NCBI RefSeq assembly: GCF_904067545.1 | Contig: NZ_LR881183.1 | Location: forward strand, 248,001-312,000 | Origin: Thermococcus camini | GTDB lineage: Archaea; Methanobacteriota_B; Thermococci; Thermococcales; Thermococcaceae | DNA: 64,000 bases | Direction of reading: 5' to 3' | Shown: one piece after another, positions 10,743-19,737 of the stretch | Numbering within the stretch: the first letter of the stretch is position 1 | Layout: the number at the start of each line of letters is the position of its first letter | Notes under the pieces: model-generated | Databases searched by the model: none | The model's input: only the letters and a program-made list of their open reading frames with translations | What the model was told of the DNA's origin: nothing | Position numbers and translations under genes: made by a program

Positions 10743-11443
10743 TCCGTGAGGTAGACCTCTATTATCCTTACCGGAACCGCTCCCTTGAGCTTTCTGTCTT
10801 CCACCACGAGCTTCACTACCCTGCCTACTTCGAGGTCTTCAACGGCATCGACCCAGTAGTGGCCGGGCTTGACGTTCGCCGCTATATCGTCGTGCACAAA
10901 GACCCTGACGACGTCGCCCTTGATCTCCTCAACAACGCCGTAAGTGTAGTCCCTCCCGTATCTCTCCTTGAAGTACCAGCGGAACGCCATCACCGCCGCG
11001 AAGACCACCAGGAGGTAGCCATAGTAGTAGTAAACCGAGGTAGCGACCCTTCTCACGAGGGTGTAGCCAAGGAACGCGGCCAGGGTTACGGCCGAGATTC
11101 CGTAGTAGAATGTTCTGTACGGTTGGGGGTCTATGAAGAAGTCCCTGTTTTTCAGGAGGGTATACCGGAGGTATACGACGTAGGCCGCTCCAACGGCCGC
11201 TATCCATATTGGGCTCAGCCGAAGGAGTAGCATTGCCAGATTGGCAAAGAGGTAAAGGAGAAACGCCACCTGGAGCCTTAAGCTTAGGAACTCGTGAACG
11301 GTTAGCGGTTTTTTGGTGAGCCTCTTCATCAGACTGAAGTTCGGTGGTCTTTCCCCGGAAGTGGGAAAAAGAAACCCCCTGACCTTGGCACCGGCTGAGT
11401 ACACCGATTCACCAATACGGTAGAGGAAATCTTCCAGCCCCAT
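10697..11443 (-). CDS. DUF2101 family membrane protein
   Basis: A 248-residue archaeal membrane protein of the DUF2101 type. An amphipathic N-terminus (LEDFLYRIGESVYSAGAKVRGFLFP) precedes about four membrane segments between residues 55 and 155, including AFLLYLFANLAMLLLRL, IWIAAVGAAYVVYLRY and YYYYGYLLVVFAAVMAF. The C-terminal part (about 165-235) is a soluble beta domain of OB-like character (YGVVEEIKGDVVRVFVHDDI). It starts four bases after the stop of the giant pilin-like gene at 11448 and is the last gene of that operon, so it may support export or anchoring of those proteins. The end overlaps the convergent gene at 10467 by 46 bases. Confidence 0.75.
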   Translation of the reverse strand: MGLEDFLYRIGESVYSAGAKVRGFLFPTSGERPPNFSLMKRLTKKPLTVHEFLSLRLQVAFLLYLFANLAMLLLRLSPIWIAAVGAAYVVYLRYTLLKNRDFFIDPQPYRTFYYGISAVTLAAFLGYTLVRRVATSVYYYYGYLLVVFAAVMAFRWYFKERYGRDYTYGVVEEIKGDVVRVFVHDDIAANVKPGHYWVDAVEDLEVGRVVKLVVEDRKLKGAVPVRIIEVYLTDQSSQTSTEPKEEAE

Positions 11444-11447
11444 GATT

Positions 11448-13985
11448 TCACCTCTTCAGCAGGTCGTTTGCCCCTTCAGCTCCGAAGATGGCAACGGCCG
11501 TCCCATAGTCCATGAAGAACGGGACCTCTCTCGGGTTGTGCAGATTGGGATTCGGATTGTTCGGGTCTTCGTAGGAGATTCCCCACACACGATAGCCCGT
11601 ACTGGAGATAACGTCCCTCGACTTGAAGTAGTGGTTCAGGAAATTGTAGTCAGCACTGGACACTCCCTCTTCCGGGGCGATTTGGAGACTGACGAATATA
11701 TTGAACAGCTTCTCGTCGTAGACCCTGTGGGGTATCGTGAAGCTGACGAGGCCTATCGGGTAGTACTCGTTGCCATACTTTATTCCCATCTCATCCTGCA
11801 TCCTCTTCGCGAGCCGTACGTAGCCTTCGTGGTTGCGATTGCTGTTCTCCAGCCTCTCGAAGAAGGACCATCCGGAGTAAGTTCCAAAGTATCTCTGATC
11901 CATGAGGCACTCCACGAAGGGCTGGAGGTCGTAGGCCCTAGCCGGGACGGTCTTTACTGTAGTTTGGGATTGGGAGTACTGTTCTATTGTGGCATATGAA
12001 ATATCCGGATCTATAGATGGATATTTGCGAACGAAGATCCAGTCAAAGTGCGCACCGCCACCCATGTAACCGCTGACTAATCCAACGGCTCCTTGGCTGT
12101 ATGAGCTTTGTGCATCATGTTTGTCGCTTATAAGTGTGTTGTCCAAGTAATACCGGGCATATCCTGGCCGATAGAATTCGACCTTTACTATGTGCCAGTT
12201 TCCGTTTTTAGGCGTCGTTCTGGCGGTATCATCGTTGAATCTCTCTTGCCAATCTAGCGAATCCGCAACTAGTGAAGTTGATGCCCCCCACCCCGTGTCT
12301 CCATAGTCAATGAGTGCCCCATAAAATTCATCCCACTTCTGGAATGCGAATAGAACCCCAATTACATCGTTATCGAGGTCGCGGGGATTGTTTCTCATTC
12401 TGGCCTCTATAATTATAGGGGCTGCGAATGTTCGGATTGAGACCAACCCATATGCTTTGTTGGAGGTATCTGACTTTAGGATCCCGTTTTCTACTGTCCA
12501 TGTGCCCGGGCCTGTATTATGCCCGTTATCCCCAGCAACGGAAGTGTTTGTCCATTTAGTGGAATCTATAGTATCCCTGTTAAAATCTTCAAAAAATATG
12601 AAAACGTCCTCTCCATTTCCTTTTACTGGTTCTGCGCTATTCCCAAAGTACAGCTGTAACTTAGTGGAGCCTCTCCGGGGTATTGAAGTGCGTATCCAGA
12701 TTAGCGCTTTTCTATTTTGAACATCCCAATATTCTATCCAGAATGGAACTGGGTTGCAGTTTGAATCATATATCCTTATGGATGCATTTGTGGTGTATGG
12801 GTCTTCCCCTGAGGCCTGGGTATTTCTGAAGATGGCTCTTAGCAACTGGGGTGAGAATCCTTTGGCGGTGCTCAGCAGTATCGGTATCTGGTAGTCGTCA
12901 AGGTCTTCACCCGCGTTGTTGGTCACGGTTATGTTTAGCCTGTACTCAAGGCCGGAGCACCAGTTGGTTGAGCCGCTACCCGACGTTTCATCGAATGCTA
13001 GGACTCCCAAATCTCCGGTTTTAAAGACTCTGGAAGGATCGGCCAGATCTCCTCCTTCGGTCAGGCTTGTGTTCACTATCATCGGGGTGGATGGATCCGT
13101 GGGCGTTCCGCTCTTTATGACATATGCTGAGGCACCATCGCCGGGGTATACGTTTCCGAAGAAGATGTTCCCGAGATCGGTGGTCTTGGAATAGACACCT
13201 GGGTAATGGTACACGTTGCTGGCCCCATCTCCGTAGAGAACTTTTATAGGTCTGTCTATTAGCTCGGGATATGTGTAGTTGCACGGCCTTATGGATCTGA
13301 AGTACCTCCCACCGGTTAAGGCCGAGAACATTGGGTCCTCCAGTTCCTCTATCGACACGATAGAGTACACGTAACCGTCCCTCGGAATCGTGCCCTGATA
13401 AACGACGTTATTCGCCGAGTCATATATCTTGACGTTGTTTATTCTGGCCTTCACAACTATCCTGAACGAGTCCAGGGGGGCGACGGTTATATCAACGTTC
13501 TTTCGAAGGAATTCTTTTCTACTCTCGCGGCTCATGCCGGCCACGTCTGAAATGGCGGTATCGTCTACCTCCAGTGTGTATCCCTGCTTGTCAAGTTCGG
13601 AGGAGATATTGAGCAGCCATCTAAATACTGTCTGATCCTTCATCAGCTTGTCCGCGTACTGCTGACTCACACCCTGTGCCTCTTCGACCAGCATCAGGTC
13701 CCGTATGGTGATGTTGGCAGGGCTGCTGGAGGCGCTCAGGAAGTTCCCGGTGCTTGCTATGTAATCGACTACTGTTACCACCGCCCTCTTCCCGGATATC
13801 TCCAGGGTTCTCTGGAAGTCCATCTCGATGTATGATACTACCCTGTACGTCCTCTCGACCTGCATCCTCTCGCTCTGATAGAAGACTATTTGGGAGGATA
13901 CGTCCTCATAAGTAGCCAGGAGGAGTATGAGGGGTATGATTAGGAGTATGACCGTGGAGTTTATGATGTAGGCTCTCCTTCTCAT
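11448..13985 (-). CDS. Giant secreted protein with pilin-like N-terminus, DUF2341 and LamG-like domains
   Basis: An 845-residue surface protein. RRR then a hydrophobic helix (INSTVILLIIPLILLLA, residues 8-24) resembles the prepilin N-terminus of its upstream neighbours but lacks a clear Q-x-S-x-E motif. A coiled or helical stalk runs to about residue 160. A DUF2341 domain (about 345-430, with FWIEYWDVQNRKALIWIR and LQLYFGN) is followed by a concanavalin/LamG-like beta-sandwich (about 435-665; FFEDFNRDTIDSTKW, VRKYP at the end) expected to bind sugar or another surface ligand. Its ATG overlaps the preceding gene stop by four bases. The stretch about 11.95-12.85 kb that encodes these domains looks AT-richer than the rest of the gene. 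Confidence 0.8.
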   Translation of the reverse strand: MRRRAYIINSTVILLIIPLILLLATYEDVSSQIVFYQSERMQVERTYRVVSYIEMDFQRTLEISGKRAVVTVVDYIASTGNFLSASSSPANITIRDLMLVEEAQGVSQQYADKLMKDQTVFRWLLNISSELDKQGYTLEVDDTAISDVAGMSRESRKEFLRKNVDITVAPLDSFRIVVKARINNVKIYDSANNVVYQGTIPRDGYVYSIVSIEELEDPMFSALTGGRYFRSIRPCNYTYPELIDRPIKVLYGDGASNVYHYPGVYSKTTDLGNIFFGNVYPGDGASAYVIKSGTPTDPSTPMIVNTSLTEGGDLADPSRVFKTGDLGVLAFDETSGSGSTNWCSGLEYRLNITVTNNAGEDLDDYQIPILLSTAKGFSPQLLRAIFRNTQASGEDPYTTNASIRIYDSNCNPVPFWIEYWDVQNRKALIWIRTSIPRRGSTKLQLYFGNSAEPVKGNGEDVFIFFEDFNRDTIDSTKWTNTSVAGDNGHNTGPGTWTVENGILKSDTSNKAYGLVSIRTFAAPIIIEARMRNNPRDLDNDVIGVLFAFQKWDEFYGALIDYGDTGWGASTSLVADSLDWQERFNDDTARTTPKNGNWHIVKVEFYRPGYARYYLDNTLISDKHDAQSSYSQGAVGLVSGYMGGGAHFDWIFVRKYPSIDPDISYATIEQYSQSQTTVKTVPARAYDLQPFVECLMDQRYFGTYSGWSFFERLENSNRNHEGYVRLAKRMQDEMGIKYGNEYYPIGLVSFTIPHRVYDEKLFNIFVSLQIAPEEGVSSADYNFLNHYFKSRDVISSTGYRVWGISYEDPNNPNPNLHNPREVPFFMDYGTAVAIFGAEGANDLLKR

Positions 13986-16126
13986 CCGCCTTCCCTCCAG
14001 ACGCGAAGGGTTATCGATATCGGCTCAAAGAGTCCAGGTATGTTCCCCATGGAGACGAAGTCTATCCTAACGCTCTCCGGCAGGTCAACGTCTATCGGGT
14101 TGTTCTGGGAGCCGTCGAAGGGCTGGCTCTTCCACCCGTTGGGGTCTGTGTCTGCCAGGAAGTTGAGGTTGTTGAACAGCCGAAGTATGGCATCATCGAC
14201 CGCGTATCTGGTTGGGTCGAGGTCGTCCACAGTTATGTCAAGGTAGGGGGAGTCGCCTATCAGTATTGTGCGCTCGTACGTACCGCCTCCCTTGGAGTAG
14301 TAGTACGTAAGCCGGTACCCATTGTAGCCGGGATATCCCTGGAGGGGCTTTGGAAAGACGTCTCCGTAACCCGCATAGCCCTCTATGAAGTAGTTGATTA
14401 TTGCCCTGCTCTCACCATTTCTGAATCCGTACTGGTATGAGTCCGAGCTTTCAGCCACGTAGGTGTTTGACTGGCCTGGCACCATCATGTTATCGTTCAG
14501 CTGGGAGTATCCGACCCTTATCATGTAGATATCGGAATAGTCATCGTAGAATACCTGGCCGTTTTCGGACAGCGTCGTCGTTGCGGTGGGGGTAAAGGTT
14601 GTGAACTGGATGGCCGTCCATACGTCAACGTACCAGGGGATGGACTTGGGGGGCAGGTTGTATGAGAAGCTCATCCTTTGGCATCTTATTCCATAACAGG
14701 TACCACCGTAGCTTATCTGGTTGTAGTCCTTGAATATGGAAAGAGGTATCGCGTACCTGCTGACTACAGTCCTTGGAACGTAATCTATCCGTATCCACGA
14801 CTGTCCGTTTCCGTAGAGGCGCCTTTCCTTGCCAGTGGTATTGTATATGAAATACCTGTGTTGCGCATCCCATTCGGCGTCAAGGGCGATTACGATCTTG
14901 AAGTACGTCTTGGACAGGTCGTTGAGGCTGAACCCCCACTCGGTCAGGTTCTGCTCAATTTCCTGTGCGCTTATATCTACTGTCTGTACTCCCGTGGGAG
15001 AAACATTCCTATATGCAATCCAATAGTTGTTTGAACCGTATGAGTAGTAGATGTTGATATTTCTGACCCCTTCTGTGACGAGATGTAGTGATATTCCCGT
15101 GATGTTTCCTGGTGCAAAGAGGGCATTGAGGTAGTATATTCCTGTGTGGCTTGTAACGTCGTACAGTTCCCCGTAACGTCTCACCGGATCAAAGAGCTGA
15201 AAGCTTGTAGTGTTGGTGGAGTATTTTACGTACATCAAGGAACCGCTACCGTATCCCAGCTCGTAGCAGTACCTGGTACTGTAACGGGTTGAAAATGTGG
15301 CCGTTAGAACGTTATCTCCGCCCTGCAGGTATCCTTTGATGTTGTTATAGTAACCAGTGCTCAGGGAATGTCCGTTTAGGTCAAAGGATGATGTCTGATA
15401 TCCTGTTCTTGCTACAAGCCTAATGTCAGCTTTTTCTATGTCTGCATCGTTTGGAAGTCTGAAGTGACTCTGGACCGTTAGCGTGTTAGCCCGGGCCCTT
15501 CCGTATTCATCAGCATAATGGCATCTTGCCAGAACCCTCTGTATGCCGAAGATGTCCTGCCTTGTGTACTCCGCCTTTGTCAGAAACGCCCTCGCCATGT
15601 AGCCTCTCGGGGTCTGGTTGTAGGCGTAGCCGCTTATGAGAAGAGTGGCAGGGATGACATCCGGGGCGGTTGAGGAGTCGGAACCGGTCTTCTTAAGGTA
15701 CGGGCTGGTGTAGTCGTTTATCATCATCTCGTAGTTGTATCCCTTCAGGGTGTTGTTGAGGACATAGCCCATTATTATCTCGGCCTTGTGTTTGAGATCG
15801 ACGCCGGGGTAGAGCGGGTCCGTGGCCCAGTAGGTTGAGACTATGTCTATCGGCGACATGTCCGGCGTTACTAGCGTCGTGTTGAGGATTGGATCAGAAC
15901 CGCTCGTCCACTCCTCCAGCTTCTCCGGCGGCACGAGCTCCCTCAGCGGCACGGTTCTCAGCATCGTTAGGGTGTCCTCGGCCAGGTACTTGCTCTGGGA
16001 GCGCATGTAGGTCGAGTACACCTGACTTGATGTGCTGGTCACCTGCACCATGCTTACCACGAACATAGTGACCAGAAGTATGGCAAGGACCGCGTCAAGG
16101 GTGAACACGAAACCCCGTCTCCTCAT
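13982..16126 (-). CDS. Large secreted protein with class III pilin-like N-terminus
   Basis: A 714-residue protein of unknown function. MRRRGFVFTLDAVLAILLV is a short basic head followed by a hydrophobic helix, matching a class III (type IV pilin-like) signal. The predicted processing point before FVFTLDA lacks the usual Gln. The remaining 680 residues are beta-rich, Tyr/Ser/Thr-rich, with many possible N-glycosylation sites (NTT, NLT, NIT, NVS) and no family I can name. About 15.0-15.45 kb is visibly AT-richer than the flanks. It overlaps both neighbours by four bases (ATGA), as expected for translationally coupled members of one assembly. Likely role: a tip or minor subunit of a surface filament (inference). 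Confidence 0.78.
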   Translation of the reverse strand: MRRRGFVFTLDAVLAILLVTMFVVSMVQVTSTSSQVYSTYMRSQSKYLAEDTLTMLRTVPLRELVPPEKLEEWTSGSDPILNTTLVTPDMSPIDIVSTYWATDPLYPGVDLKHKAEIIMGYVLNNTLKGYNYEMMINDYTSPYLKKTGSDSSTAPDVIPATLLISGYAYNQTPRGYMARAFLTKAEYTRQDIFGIQRVLARCHYADEYGRARANTLTVQSHFRLPNDADIEKADIRLVARTGYQTSSFDLNGHSLSTGYYNNIKGYLQGGDNVLTATFSTRYSTRYCYELGYGSGSLMYVKYSTNTTSFQLFDPVRRYGELYDVTSHTGIYYLNALFAPGNITGISLHLVTEGVRNINIYYSYGSNNYWIAYRNVSPTGVQTVDISAQEIEQNLTEWGFSLNDLSKTYFKIVIALDAEWDAQHRYFIYNTTGKERRLYGNGQSWIRIDYVPRTVVSRYAIPLSIFKDYNQISYGGTCYGIRCQRMSFSYNLPPKSIPWYVDVWTAIQFTTFTPTATTTLSENGQVFYDDYSDIYMIRVGYSQLNDNMMVPGQSNTYVAESSDSYQYGFRNGESRAIINYFIEGYAGYGDVFPKPLQGYPGYNGYRLTYYYSKGGGTYERTILIGDSPYLDITVDDLDPTRYAVDDAILRLFNNLNFLADTDPNGWKSQPFDGSQNNPIDVDLPESVRIDFVSMGNIPGLFEPISITLRVWREGG

Positions 16127-17610
16127 GGCTCATCCCACACGCGAAGTCTTAATACCGCCAGACTCGTCTGGGGTTTCATCAGGGTGTTTAGGCCGCTGAG
16201 GTCGGTTACGGTTAGGGAATCAACGTTGCTCATCTTGTACACCCACACGTACACGTCGAGGTTCTCACCGGGTTTAATCGTGGTCAGGAAGTCCTTCCAG
16301 GGTATGATGATGTAGTCCGGACTCTGAGATGAGTAGTACTTCACTATGGTGTTCCCGTTTATGGTCTGATTTATAATTGCCCTCATGATGGGGTCGGATT
16401 GACCGCGGTACGCCGCCATAACGGAGTAGCCCGAGACGTTCGTGCCCCTCAGCCAGGCCACCATTACTATGTAGCCGGGATTATCGAACTGGACCTTGAG
16501 GCTCATGTATTCAGGTATTGGATTGTATATTGTTCCAACGTACAGCTCCTCTGGAAGGCTGGAAGGCGCTACTGTGTACTGGCTGGAGTACACGAGCTTG
16601 CTTATAGGAACGCGCCTCTCGGAGTAGGTCACCCAGGGCGACCTGTCCATCGAGGCCTTTATCTCGTCCGCGTCGTTCACGAACTCGCCGTTAATCAGGG
16701 TGATGTTGTAGTCTGCGTGGGTTACCTCGGTTGCGTACACATACCTTATGTTGAGGTCCGAAGATGATACTCCTCCCTGCTGACCCCACCAGATCGTGCC
16801 GGACCACGTTGTCCAGACCGGGTTTCCGGGTTTGTATGGTATCCAGATCTTGTACGTTCCGTCACTCAGCTTCGTCCACCCTATTAGGAGATATCCTGTA
16901 TCCACATCGATATGGACGACAACCCCTGAGGGTATATCGTACCTGCTGGGCTGGCCTGATCCGGGTTCATGTACTATAACCCTGACGTTGGTGTTGTCGC
17001 TGGTCAGCTTGAACACAAAGCTCTCCCCGGCAGTTATGTTTATTACGTGGTCTATATTTCCGGTTCCCTCTTCATCTGACCTCTCCGGGTTCATCCACTC
17101 CGCTATCACAGGCCTACCAAAGGCGAAGCCGTTTGTCTGGGATATTGAAACCTGGCTTTCCGCTTCTACGTCCACGGAGCCCTCTGTGTTGGGTGGAATG
17201 ACCGTTACATCACCGCTGATCTCAATCTTCGTAAGGAAAAGGCCGAGGCTGAAGTCTCTCCCCATGCTGAGGTTGATCAGTGCCCCTTTGAGGGCGTCGT
17301 CGTTGTCCAGGTAGGCGTTGTTGAGAGCCTCCACCTTCTTGAAATCAATTGTGTCGGGATAGGACGGATTTTCAAGACCCAGATGGATGAGAGTGGAGGG
17401 ATCAGCCTCCCAGTCCTCCGGGTCCCCGGGAGTTTTTACCAGGATATCCAGAATGTCGTCTCCAACGTTGCTCCTCTCGTACCAGCCCACCATCGTGGTT
17501 ATCTCGCCCTTTAACGCGGTTGAGGTTGTACTGACCATACCAAGGATCATTACCACCATTACGAGAGACAGCATCGCGTCCAGTGAGAACATCTGACCCC
17601 TTCTTCTCAT
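16123..17610 (-). CDS. Large secreted protein with class III pilin-like N-terminus
   Basis: A 495-residue protein. Start chosen at ATG 17610 (MRRRGQMFSLDAMLSLVMVV), which overlaps the stop of the preceding gene (bases 17607-17610); the longer open frame to 17730 has no support. RRRGQ followed by a hydrophobic helix is the class III prepilin pattern, with Gln present and Asp in place of the usual Glu. After a helical region (about 25-130) the protein becomes beta-rich (for example NIDHVINITAGESFVFKLTS and NPVWTTWSGTIWWGQQGG). No named domain is recognised. It is the third largest member of the filament-like operon and shares its head-group layout with genes on either side. Confidence 0.8.
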   Translation of the reverse strand: MRRRGQMFSLDAMLSLVMVVMILGMVSTTSTALKGEITTMVGWYERSNVGDDILDILVKTPGDPEDWEADPSTLIHLGLENPSYPDTIDFKKVEALNNAYLDNDDALKGALINLSMGRDFSLGLFLTKIEISGDVTVIPPNTEGSVDVEAESQVSISQTNGFAFGRPVIAEWMNPERSDEEGTGNIDHVINITAGESFVFKLTSDNTNVRVIVHEPGSGQPSRYDIPSGVVVHIDVDTGYLLIGWTKLSDGTYKIWIPYKPGNPVWTTWSGTIWWGQQGGVSSSDLNIRYVYATEVTHADYNITLINGEFVNDADEIKASMDRSPWVTYSERRVPISKLVYSSQYTVAPSSLPEELYVGTIYNPIPEYMSLKVQFDNPGYIVMVAWLRGTNVSGYSVMAAYRGQSDPIMRAIINQTINGNTIVKYYSSQSPDYIIIPWKDFLTTIKPGENLDVYVWVYKMSNVDSLTVTDLSGLNTLMKPQTSLAVLRLRVWDEP

Positions 17611-18089
17611 GCTCTCACCACTTTTACTTTGATAACAACCTTCTTGTCCCCGTAGTAGAGGGTTCCCCCGCTTAGCTTTGCGTCGCTGTGGGCAACTAAG
17701 TCGCGGGTTATGAAGGTTTTTATTCGCCACGCAATCCCGCCATTCTTCAGGTCGATCTTTCCCGAGTACTCTATCCTGACGTTTATCGTTATGGTATCTC
17801 CGCTTTCGCTTGACTTGACGGAAACAACGCGGAAAGATTTGGAGGTGTAGTTTGAGGCCGTGATAATCCTATTGAGAACGCGGTACTGGTTGTCGTTTGT
17901 TATGGCCCCGGAGTTGAGGTATGCGCATGCACTCGTGGCGGAGTTCCTGACGTACGTTACCAGGGATGCACTTCTGTTTTCGTCAAGATAGGAGGGGGTT
18001 ATAATAACTATCCCTGTTAGAATTATCCCTATTATGAAGAGAACTTCCACCGAGGTCTGACCCCTACGGCGATGTCTGGAGCTCGACAT
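17607..18089 (-). CDS. Class III signal peptide protein (type IV pilin-like)
   Basis: A 160-residue pilin-like protein. The N-terminus SSRHRRRGQTSVEVLFIIGI carries the class III signal Q-T-S-V-E-x-x-x, processed after RRRG by a FlaK/EppA-type peptidase, followed by a hydrophobic assembly helix. The rest is a beta-rich head (SGDTITINVRIEYSGKIDL, GTLYYGDKKVVIKVKV). Start ATG 18089 overlaps the end of the preceding gene by 26 bases; it is the only start that retains the basic head. Of the operon proteins this and the two upstream neighbours are the closest to ordinary archaeal type IV pilins. Confidence 0.85.
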   Translation of the reverse strand: MSSSRHRRRGQTSVEVLFIIGIILTGIVIITPSYLDENRSASLVTYVRNSATSACAYLNSGAITNDNQYRVLNRIITASNYTSKSFRVVSVKSSESGDTITINVRIEYSGKIDLKNGGIAWRIKTFITRDLVAHSDAKLSGGTLYYGDKKVVIKVKVVRA

Positions 18090-18513
18090 ACGTCTTTCCC
18101 TCCTCCTCTCTGGCCACTATCCATATCTCGTCCCTGGTTGGGTTGAGCTGTATCGAATCGTCCTGGTATATCGGGACGGGGCTTTTCTGGACTACCGTAT
18201 ACCGTTTTCCCCCGATTACTCCAATCACCGTTATCGTATTGTCCTCGGCTTTTAGTCTCACCACTATCCTCTCTCCACTCTTGAGGGGGAACGGTGAGGT
18301 TTTCCTCACGCTGAATCCATTCCCGCTTGCATAGACCTTGGCCACGGTGTCCCTGATGTCCACCGAGAACACCTTGAGCCTCGCGGTCACGTCAAAGGTT
18401 TCGGCGTTGCCCTTCTCGCTCGTGGCTATGTAGACCACGTTGAGCATCGTTATCATCACAAGCGTAACCGCGAACAGAAAGTCAAGGCTTATCTGGCCCT
18501 TTCTCATCTTCAC
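18064..18513 (-). CDS. Class III signal peptide protein (type IV pilin-like)
   Basis: A 149-residue pilin-like protein. MKMRKGQISLDFLFAVTLVM matches a class III signal (KG cleavage point, Q-I-S-L-D, then hydrophobic helix). The head domain is short and beta-rich (SGERIVVRLKAEDNTITVIG, EEGKTYVELQTSP). Its ATG overlaps the preceding gene stop by four bases, and its 3' end overlaps the next pilin gene by 26 bases. The tight packing suggests that these subunits are made in fixed ratios. Confidence 0.84.
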   Translation of the reverse strand: MKMRKGQISLDFLFAVTLVMITMLNVVYIATSEKGNAETFDVTARLKVFSVDIRDTVAKVYASGNGFSVRKTSPFPLKSGERIVVRLKAEDNTITVIGVIGGKRYTVVQKSPVPIYQDDSIQLNPTRDEIWIVAREEEGKTYVELQTSP

Positions 18514-19067
18514 CCACCGGGGTTGATGTTTATCGTGATTTCCAGGTAGCTGCCGACGACCCTAGCATTCCAGTCCTCGTCCCTGCTCGGGTCCCACTCA
18601 ACGATTATCCTGACGGACTTCGCCGGAAGGCCGTCTGGGAACACTATGCCCTTCCCCACAGAGGTGTACGGCATCTCGGTCAGAACGGTGTTCTTTTCCT
18701 CGTTACCTACGTCTGCTGTTCTTAGCTGATCCCCGACGCCAACGAACACAAAGCTGTTCGAGGCCCCGACGCTCACCTTGGCCGAGCCAGAGGCCTTCTG
18801 GAGGTAATCAGGCTCGGCGAGGTAGGTGACCTTCACGTATGTGGTCGATTTTGCCCCAGGTCCCTGGGCGTAGACCTGGGCTATCGTACCCGCTATCGCG
18901 TTGGCGAGGCTCTTTTCCTCTAGGAGGATCTGCATTTTAAGGGTCTCCGTTGAAGTCGAACCCTGCTGGAACGTGATGCTGTTGACTGAGTAGAGCAAAA
19001 GTATGAGCATTATTCCGAACACAAGCATGAATTCCAGTGACACCTGGCCGCGTCTCGCAATCTTCAT
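18510..19067 (-). CDS. Class III signal peptide protein (type IV pilin-like), first pilin of the operon
   Basis: A 185-residue pilin-like protein starting at ATG 19067 after GGGGAGAAAAC; an in-frame ATG at 19103 would add residues before the basic head and has no ribosome binding site. KIARRGQVSLEFMLVFGIM is a textbook class III signal, with processing between Gly and Gln, Glu at +5 and an uninterrupted hydrophobic helix. The head contains EKSLANAIAGTIAQVYAQG and beta strands ending in LEITININPGG. A possible internal promoter lies just upstream (19103-19114). It is a good candidate for the major subunit of the structure encoded by this operon. Confidence 0.86.
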   Translation of the reverse strand: MKIARRGQVSLEFMLVFGIMLILLLYSVNSITFQQGSTSTETLKMQILLEEKSLANAIAGTIAQVYAQGPGAKSTTYVKVTYLAEPDYLQKASGSAKVSVGASNSFVFVGVGDQLRTADVGNEEKNTVLTEMPYTSVGKGIVFPDGLPAKSVRIIVEWDPSRDEDWNARVVGSYLEITININPGG

Positions 19068-19102
19068 GTTTTCTCCCCTCACTACTGGTATATCTTTGAA
19101 CA

Positions 19103-19114
19103 TCTATTTAATGG
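19103..19114 (-). promoter_or_regulatory. Possible internal promoter ahead of the pilin genes
   Basis: Read on the minus strand, ACCATTAAATAG resembles a TATA element about 38-48 bases before ATG 19067. It would give a start near 19083 and a leader of about 16 bases containing GGGGAG. It coincides with the stop of the upstream gene, so chance resemblance is possible. Confidence 0.4.
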
Positions 19115-19737
19115 TTGCCCTTGGATTTTTCGGCCGTTACTACTGCGAAAAGGCCCGTTCCGAGTTTTCTGGCCTCGATACCGAAGTAATCACCGCTAAA
19201 TATTTTGAACTTGTAGCGCTCGGGCTGGAGGTTGTGTTTTCTGACGAGTTCACCCAGCTCGTCGATGAAAAACTGCGTGAGTTCGTAGTATATCAGGTCG
19301 GACCTATCCCTGCTGCGGTCGCGGATGAGAACCGCCAGCGGCAGCAGTGCCATGCCGAGAAGGACATAGGCCTGGCCGGTCATAACTGAAGCCGCGCCTG
19401 TGAGGACGAGTACCGCTGCGAGCAGAGCGTAGCCGAGTTTCTCTCTCTTTTTGAGCTCCTTCAGCTCCCTAACCTTTGCCTCCCAGATGTCGAGTAAAGC
19501 CGGGTTGTAGAAGTCAAAGGCGGTGTGACGCTTTCCCTTTGCCATCCTCTCCCTGATGAGGTCGTCCCAGTCGTCCTTGTAGTAGATAACTTCCCCGTGG
19601 AGCTTCGCCCTCTCGGCGTCAAGGGAGGAGATAATTCTGATTATGTCCTCGGCACTCTCGTGGGCAATATGGGAGTAGACCTCCTTCTCGTCAAGGTCGA
19701 GGGCCACTTCGACGGAGTCCTTCACAGGGTCAGTCAT
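19108..19737 (-). CDS. Membrane protein of unknown function between tubulin and pilin genes
   Basis: A 209-residue protein, not recognised. The first 95 residues are charged and helical (LDLDEKEVYSHIAHESAEDI, KVRELKELKKREK), then two adjacent membrane helices (LGYALLAAVLVLTGAASV and AYVLLGMALLPLAVLI, about residues 101-140), then a cytoplasmic C-terminal domain with SDLIYYELTQFFIDELGELV. Both soluble parts are likely on the inner face. It overlaps the tubulin-like gene by eight bases and precedes the pilins, so it could link the cytoskeletal protein to membrane-embedded pilin-like subunits. That role is inference from position and topology. Confidence 0.7.
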   Translation of the reverse strand: MTDPVKDSVEVALDLDEKEVYSHIAHESAEDIIRIISSLDAERAKLHGEVIYYKDDWDDLIRERMAKGKRHTAFDFYNPALLDIWEAKVRELKELKKREKLGYALLAAVLVLTGAASVMTGQAYVLLGMALLPLAVLIRDRSRDRSDLIYYELTQFFIDELGELVRKHNLQPERYKFKIFSGDYFGIEARKLGTGLFAVVTAEKSKGNH

